A DNA stretch of 20,465 nucleotides. It comes from Robiginitomaculum sp. Its GTDB lineage: Bacteria > Pseudomonadota > Alphaproteobacteria > Caulobacterales > Maricaulaceae. Within the stretch, counting starts at the first letter, position 1, and each line of letters begins with the position of its first letter. The stretch is taken from NCBI GenBank assembly GCA_021647375.1, contig JAKIUV010000051.1, forward strand, positions 1 to 20,465, written 5' to 3'. The position numbers and the translations under genes were made by a program. Below, one piece after another: positions 16,815 through 20,465 of this stretch. The notes under the pieces are model-generated. The model had not been told where the DNA came from. It saw nothing but the letters and a program-made list of their open reading frames with translations, and did not search any database.

Positions 16815-18286
16815 TTTGGTGCCTCAAAATTTGGCCAAATGGCTGTGAGCGGTTCGGAACGGCCCGACGCACGCACAATAAGCGCATGGTCGCGGGTCAA
16901 TTGGTTGGGGTGATCGACACCACAAGAATGGGCGATCATGCCGACTTCATACCGCATAGTCTTGACGAATTTGCGCACACGCTCGGCTTTGTTCTCGGGG
17001 TTAAGACCGCGCTGTAGCCGTTTGTTATGGGTAGTGACCCCGGTCGGACAGGTGTTCTCATTGCACTTCATGGCTTGGATACAGCCCAGCGCAAACATGA
17101 AACCGCGCGCCGAGCTTACAAAATCCGCGCCCGCACAAAATGCCCAAGCCACCTCGGCGGGCGTGATTAATTTACCCGTCGCAATGATGCGGATACGACC
17201 GCGCAACCCTGCCGCCGTCAGGGCGTCTACGGCTGCGGGCAGGCTCTCGCGAATGGTTAGGCCCATATTGTCCAGTAGCGGCATGGGCGCTGCCCCGGTG
17301 CCGCCGTCGCCGCCGTCGAGGGTGATAAAGTCCGGCGCGCTGTCTGCGCCGCGCTTGACTATCGCCGCGATAAATTCGTCGAGCTTGGACAAATCTCCAA
17401 GCACCATTTTTATGCCCGTAGGCCGCCCGGAAACTTCGCGTATATGGTTTATTAAATCTAGCAATTCCTCCGGGTTGGACGCCTCCACATGGCGGTTCGG
17501 CGATATAGCATCTTTGCCCTCTGGAATATGGCGGATTTTGGCAATCTCGGCAGTGACCTTAGCGGCGGGCAGAATGCCGCCTTTGCCGGGCTTTGCGCCT
17601 TGGCTAAGTTTCAGCTCGATCATTTTGATATTGGGGTTTGCGCAAATCTCGCGCAATTTGCCTGCGTTCAGCGTGCCGTCCTCATTACGCGCCCCGAATT
17701 TCGCCGTGCCGAGTTGGTAAACCAAGTCGCACTCCCCCTCCAGATGATAGGGCGATACACCGCCCTCCCCCGTATTGAGCCAACACTGCCCCATAGCCGC
17801 ACCGTAGGATAATGCGCGCACCGCAGGCTTGGATAGGGAGCCGTAACTCATGGCGGAAATATTGAAGAAACTCTTGGGTTGATAAGGTTGTGCCGCCCCC
17901 GCGCCAATCAATTTAGGCACATGCAATACATGTTCACCGTCTAATTTTGGGAACATGCCATTGGCAAAGATAACAGCCCCTGCGGATAATCTGCGGGTTG
18001 ATCCAAAAGGTGCGGTTTCGCTACCTTGCTTGGAAACCCGGTCTATCCATTCGCGTTCGGCCCTATTAAACGGCATTTCCTCGCGGTCTTGGGCGAAGAA
18101 ATACTGGCGAAAAAACTCGCCCAAATGAGAAAACAAACCCCGAAACCGCCCCAAAACAGGATAATTGCGCCGCACAGAGTTTTTAGTCTGGGTAATGTCG
18201 ATGATAAACATAACGAGGATGGACAGCGCAATAATGCCCAAAACGAACATCAAAACAACGGCGAACCAGTTTAATAAAGTGGACAT
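16811..18286 (-). CDS. FMN-binding glutamate synthase family protein, membrane-anchored
   Basis: The protein (491 residues from ATG 18286) begins with a transmembrane segment (about residues 5-32, LLNWFAVVLMFVLGIIALSI…) followed by the FMN-binding TIM-barrel of the glutamate synthase large subunit. Landmarks are AMSYGSLSKPAVRAL, SQGAKPGKGGILPAAKV, the ISPNRH motif, and DGGDGGTGAAP. The [3Fe-4S] motif C-x5-C-x4-C is intact in CIQAMKCNENTCPTG. The glutaminase domain of GltB is absent, so it cannot hydrolyse glutamine itself; the true reaction is unknown. Start 18286 is preferred over an ATG at 18328 because GGAGG stands 4-5 bases before it. The last bases overlap the PhyH gene. Confidence 0.88.
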   Translation of the reverse strand: MSTLLNWFAVVLMFVLGIIALSILVMFIIDITQTKNSVRRNYPVLGRFRGLFSHLGEFFRQYFFAQDREEMPFNRAEREWIDRVSKQGSETAPFGSTRRLSAGAVIFANGMFPKLDGEHVLHVPKLIGAGAAQPYQPKSFFNISAMSYGSLSKPAVRALSYGAAMGQCWLNTGEGGVSPYHLEGECDLVYQLGTAKFGARNEDGTLNAGKLREICANPNIKMIELKLSQGAKPGKGGILPAAKVTAEIAKIRHIPEGKDAISPNRHVEASNPEELLDLINHIREVSGRPTGIKMVLGDLSKLDEFIAAIVKRGADSAPDFITLDGGDGGTGAAPMPLLDNMGLTIRESLPAAVDALTAAGLRGRIRIIATGKLITPAEVAWAFCAGADFVSSARGFMFALGCIQAMKCNENTCPTGVTTHNKRLQRGLNPENKAERVRKFVKTMRYEVGMIAHSCGVDHPNQLTRDHALIVRASGRSEPLTAIWPNFEAPK

Positions 18287-18359
18287 AAAGCCTCCAAACG
18301 CTTCTGCATATTTAAGTGCAGTCAGCAAAACTATTCTTGATTTCCTTTTAACAAGAAAA

Positions 18360-18374
18360 TCTACATTGTGTAGA
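18360..18374. promoter_or_regulatory. small perfect dyad upstream of the glutamate-synthase-like gene
   Basis: TCTACA-ttg-TGTAGA is a perfect 6-bp inverted repeat about 75 bp before the start at 18286, between that gene and the end of the TonB-like gene. It may be an operator half-site pair. With only four T residues after it on the minus strand it could also be a weak terminator for the TonB-like gene. The 118-bp gap shows no stronger terminator. Confidence 0.3.
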
Positions 18375-18405
18375 GCAAACTCGAATTTTCAGGGCAATCT
18401 GTTTT

Positions 18406-19947
18406 CTATTGAGGTTTTTTCAATATTATCAACTCGTCTTCCTCGTCATCATCTGGTTCTGGAGGGAGGTCGGGCTGTAATGTCCATGGGGCTGGGTCGG
18501 GTGGATTGAAGATGTCGCGGAGGCGGCGGCCTTGGTCTCGCGGCCCGACATCATCGCCGAGGAATTGACCCTTAAAACCGCCTGCATCTTGCAGTACGCT
18601 ACCCGTAGGCGAACCGGGATCGCCAAACCCTGGTGTGATCGTCATATTTGGTGCCATAACGCGTGATCTCTTGACGGTACTGGTGCCCTGTGGGGTATGG
18701 GGAGCGAAAGCTTCAAAGCCGTCTGCGCCGCGTCCCTCATTTTTGCGGATATATTCCGGGCATCCTTCATGGTCACGTTTTTCGCTACGGCAATCAATAT
18801 CTCTAATAAGTCCTTTACCGCCCGGCAAGCCGTCTGCAGGCCAATTACCATTGACCTGCCAGCCTTGAGCGCCCGGGTTTGCACGCGGGGTCGCCCCACT
18901 AAATGCGGGCGTAGCTGTGCCGCGCGCCGAGCCGGAGGGTTTGCTGCCCGGCTGCCCCGGCCTACCCCGATCTTTCAAAATGAAATCCAGCGGGGTTGTG
19001 GCCTGATCTTGCGGGATGGCTTTGTCGGCTTCGGCTTGGGAGATTGGAGCTTTGTCAGACGCCAGAATAGTCGGCGGCAGGGCGGCGACTTCTATATCTG
19101 GTATTTCGGTGAGTTCCGGTTCAATCTGCGTTTGAGGCGCCTCAATAATATCTTGTTGAAACAACGGTGCTGGTGCGGGCGGCGGCGGGAGTTCCGGCGC
19201 AGGTTCAGGATCTGGTACATCAACACCGGACAAAGGCTCTTTGGTCACGACAGGCGCGGGTGCCAGTTCCGGTAGTTCGTCAATCTCCGGTAAGTCTTCG
19301 GGTTCTGCGTCCAAATCCAAAATATCCGGATCGAATAAAGGCGCAATAGGCTCGGGGGCTTGGGCGGCTTCAGCAACAGGTTCGTAAACCTCCAACAAAG
19401 GTTCGGGCGCAAGTTCCGGGTCTGTTTGGGTCACGAGTTCCGGGTCAAATAGGTCTAATGTTGGCTCTGGTAGAGGCCCTGGTTTTGGCGGCGCTTGCAA
19501 CTCTGGTTCGGGGTCAGGTGTTTTGATGATCTCCGGCGCGGGCGGCACAAATACTGGTTCAGGTTCAGGTTCCGGTTCTGGCTCCGGAATGGGTTCAGGG
19601 TCAGGCATTGGAGGCGGAGTTGGCTTAGGTTTGGGTTTGGGTTTGGGTTTTGATATAGGTGCTTGCGCAGGCGGTGGTACGGCAGGGCGCAATTCCGGCT
19701 CCGGCTCCGGCTCTGGTGATGGTTCTGGCTCGGTTTCCGGCTCAAAACTAATAATTTCAACGGTGATTGGTTCCGGATCCTCCGGCACATGGGGAATGTC
19801 CAGCCGCGACTGCAAGATCATAAAAATCAGCACATGAACAATAAAGGCGAGTAGCCCGGTGACCATAGTCCGCTGGCCGACATCATCAAAAAACTCGGCA
19901 ATCGGCTCGTCGTCAAGATAGGGCGAAAATTTATCTTGAACGTACAT
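18406..19947 (-). CDS. proline-rich TonB-like single-pass membrane protein
   Basis: A 513-residue protein with the architecture of an energy transducer: a short cytoplasmic N-terminus, one transmembrane helix at about 28-46 (MVTGLLAFIVHVLIFMIL), then a Pro/Glu/Lys-rich periplasmic spacer to about residue 285 with runs of (PE)n, (PK)n and ELPELAPAP-like units. The TonB C-terminal fold is not recognisable. Instead the tail has a Gly/Pro-rich linker, two Cys at 386 and 396 (DIDCRSEKRDHEGCPEY), a PNMTITPGFGDPGSP segment and an acidic end (PEPDDDEEDELIILKKPQ). No ExbB/ExbD genes are nearby. The ribosome site before the ATG is weak. TonB/TolA-like is the best description; a structural periplasm-spanning protein is the alternative. 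Confidence 0.7.
   Translation of the reverse strand: MYVQDKFSPYLDDEPIAEFFDDVGQRTMVTGLLAFIVHVLIFMILQSRLDIPHVPEDPEPITVEIISFEPETEPEPSPEPEPEPELRPAVPPPAQAPISKPKPKPKPKPTPPPMPDPEPIPEPEPEPEPEPVFVPPAPEIIKTPDPEPELQAPPKPGPLPEPTLDLFDPELVTQTDPELAPEPLLEVYEPVAEAAQAPEPIAPLFDPDILDLDAEPEDLPEIDELPELAPAPVVTKEPLSGVDVPDPEPAPELPPPPAPAPLFQQDIIEAPQTQIEPELTEIPDIEVAALPPTILASDKAPISQAEADKAIPQDQATTPLDFILKDRGRPGQPGSKPSGSARGTATPAFSGATPRANPGAQGWQVNGNWPADGLPGGKGLIRDIDCRSEKRDHEGCPEYIRKNEGRGADGFEAFAPHTPQGTSTVKRSRVMAPNMTITPGFGDPGSPTGSVLQDAGGFKGQFLGDDVGPRDQGRRLRDIFNPPDPAPWTLQPDLPPEPDDDEEDELIILKKPQ
19540..19740. repeat. low-complexity codon repeats (Pro-Glu / Pro-Lys)
   Basis: Within the TonB-like gene the DNA is built of short repeats: GGTTTG occurs three times in tandem at 19628-19645 followed by a GGTTTT variant (Pro-Lys dipeptides on the minus strand), flanked by GGTTC/GGCTC-type hexamers encoding Pro-Glu. 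Such tracts change length easily by slippage. They are coding, not a CRISPR or satellite array. Confidence 0.75.
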
Positions 19948-19999
19948 GCAAGCCCATTAAATCTGCGCAGGCCAAAATGCCTACAGCGGCGAAATTCCC

Positions 20000-20037
20000 T
20001 AGGGGGTCATCCCCTAAAAAGGTGGGGCTTATCCCCC
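20000..20037. repeat. two tandem G/C-rich dyads in the 171-bp gap upstream of the TonB-like gene
   Basis: TAGGGG-gtcat-CCCCTA (20000-20016) is followed by GGGG-cttat-CCCCC (20024-20037), a related unit offset by about 23 bp. They stand out in an otherwise AT-rich gap (19948-20118) that holds no gene. On the minus strand the 20024-20037 dyad is followed by ACC and five T residues, so it could be a weak terminator for the sortase-like ORF. Both dyads lie about 50-90 bp before the TonB-like start, so paired operators are the alternative. Confidence 0.5.
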
Positions 20038-20118
20038 AAAATAGGAATTTTACATAGATTTAGCGATTCGCGGGCAATAATTGCACTTAAATTTAGTTAA
20101 TATGTTTAACTCTCGTGT

Positions 20119-20412
20119 TTAGGGCGTCAATGCCGCGTAAACGACATAGCGCAAAGGCGTGTCGCCAGTACGACGGCCAAATGGGTAATTGGTGGTTAGG
20201 GTTAACATCATGGGTATATTGTGTTTGTTTTCTTCTAACGCAGTGTTTCGATTGTTGTTGTGAACAATATCAGCCCCTAGAACGGTGAAGCGCATGCTAT
20301 TGCGATCCGCTTCGTCAACAGCCGGATTAATATTCAAAATATCCCCGGTTTTCAGGTGCCTTAATGTGTCCGGCGAAGCGGTTATTTGCTGGTTAGCCGG
20401 AAACTTAGACAT
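20119..20412 (-). pseudogene. class GN sortase-like C-terminal domain lacking catalytic His and Cys
   Basis: The 97-codon ORF matches the C-terminal part of Gram-negative class GN sortases, transpeptidases that join sorted proteins to the cell surface. HLKTGD, the VLGADIV strand, TLTTNYPFG and DTPLRYVVYA align with the family's LKxGD, TLVTCYPF and GPLRYVVTA. The catalytic Cys is replaced by Asn75 (codon AAT at 20188-20190, two changes from Cys). The region that should hold GHRDTHF reads ASPDTL, so the catalytic His is gone as well; the Arg (Arg88) remains. About 100 N-terminal residues are missing and the frame is closed by a TGA just upstream of the ATG. Most likely a decaying sortase gene; a repurposed inactive domain is the alternative. 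Confidence 0.65.
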
Positions 20413-20465
20413 AGGCTCCAGCCAGCATAATCAAGCCAAGTACCAAGGCCGTCCCGCCAACAAAT
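20405..20465 (-). CDS. hydrophobic C-terminal fragment entering from the right edge
   Basis: An open frame enters the window and ends in TAA at 20405-20407. Its visible translation, FVGGTALVLGLIMLAGAYV, is one hydrophobic helix. It overlaps the sortase-like ORF's ATG by 8 bp (ATGTCTAA). Two readings fit: the C-terminal membrane helix of a preceding operon gene, or the N-terminal anchor of the same sortase, cut by a deletion that also shifted the frame. Class GN sortases begin with just such an anchor ending in a small-aromatic segment like AYV. The sequence beyond 20465 would decide. Confidence 0.4.
   Translation of the reverse strand, partial: FVGGTALVLGLIMLAGAYV

Noticed and set aside
16938..17720. 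260-codon open frame on the plus strand
   Set aside because: Antisense to the glutamate-synthase-family gene, which has intact FMN and iron-sulfur motifs. No family features or ribosome site in the antisense frame.
18697..19275. 192-codon open frame on the plus strand
   Set aside because: Antisense to the TonB-like gene and composed of Arg/Phe-rich low-complexity sequence derived from its repeats.
19540..19760. Regular short repeats considered as a CRISPR or satellite array
   Set aside because: The period is 6 bases, there are no unique spacers, and the repeats encode Pro-Glu and Pro-Lys dipeptides in a long frame.
1..20465. tRNA, rRNA, riboswitch and phage attachment sites
   Set aside because: No cloverleaf, rRNA-like segment, known riboswitch core or integrase with flanking repeat could be recognised by eye on either strand. 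Small structured RNAs cannot be excluded without a covariance search.

Overview
The window looks like a chromosomal segment of an alphaproteobacterium, probably a marine, stalked or budding relative of the Hyphomonadaceae/Robiginitomaculaceae. This is inferred from the gene content and order (tatD next to a PhnP-like hydrolase, guaB-rsmB-guaA, mtaB-ftsY, a DUF3088 gene, a Gram-negative-type sortase relative), from moderate GC, and from GTG starts and 1-11 bp gene overlaps. No rRNA, tRNA, CRISPR array or phage gene is visible.

Layout from left to right: (1) 1-1095, plus strand: the 3' end of a TatD-family nuclease gene overlapping a PhnP-like metallo-beta-lactamase-fold hydrolase gene. (2) 1199-3824: an AT-richer Tn3-family remnant. 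Its transposase keeps the first two catalytic aspartates but stops before the region carrying the third catalytic residue, and no second terminal repeat is seen. (3) 3903-7710, minus strand: a two-gene exported cassette, a small secreted Cys-containing protein overlapping a 1078-residue predicted outer-membrane barrel protein with duplicated N-terminal modules and two SdrD-B-like C-terminal modules. A good intrinsic terminator closes it. (4) 7851-12274, minus strand: guaB-rsmB-guaA, purine (GMP) synthesis with a 16S rRNA methyltransferase between the two gua genes. The run ends in a long REP-like palindrome. (5) 12456-12803, minus strand: a DUF3088 thioredoxin-like gene, divergent from (6) 12864-15832, plus strand: mtaB-ftsY, overlapping by 3 bp. 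(7) 15972-18286, minus strand: an FMN-binding glutamate-synthase-family membrane protein gene overlapping a phytanoyl-CoA-dioxygenase-family gene. (8) 18406-19947, minus strand: a proline-rich, TonB-like single-pass protein without a recognisable TonB C-terminal domain. (9) 20119-20465, minus strand: a sortase-like ORF that has lost both the catalytic His and Cys, preceded by an overlapping hydrophobic fragment.

Most of the window is housekeeping. The parts most deserving a second look are the degenerate sortase at the right edge, the secreted-protein/barrel cassette, the translationally coupled glutamate-synthase-like/PhyH pair, and the TonB-like protein with its novel Cys-containing tail.
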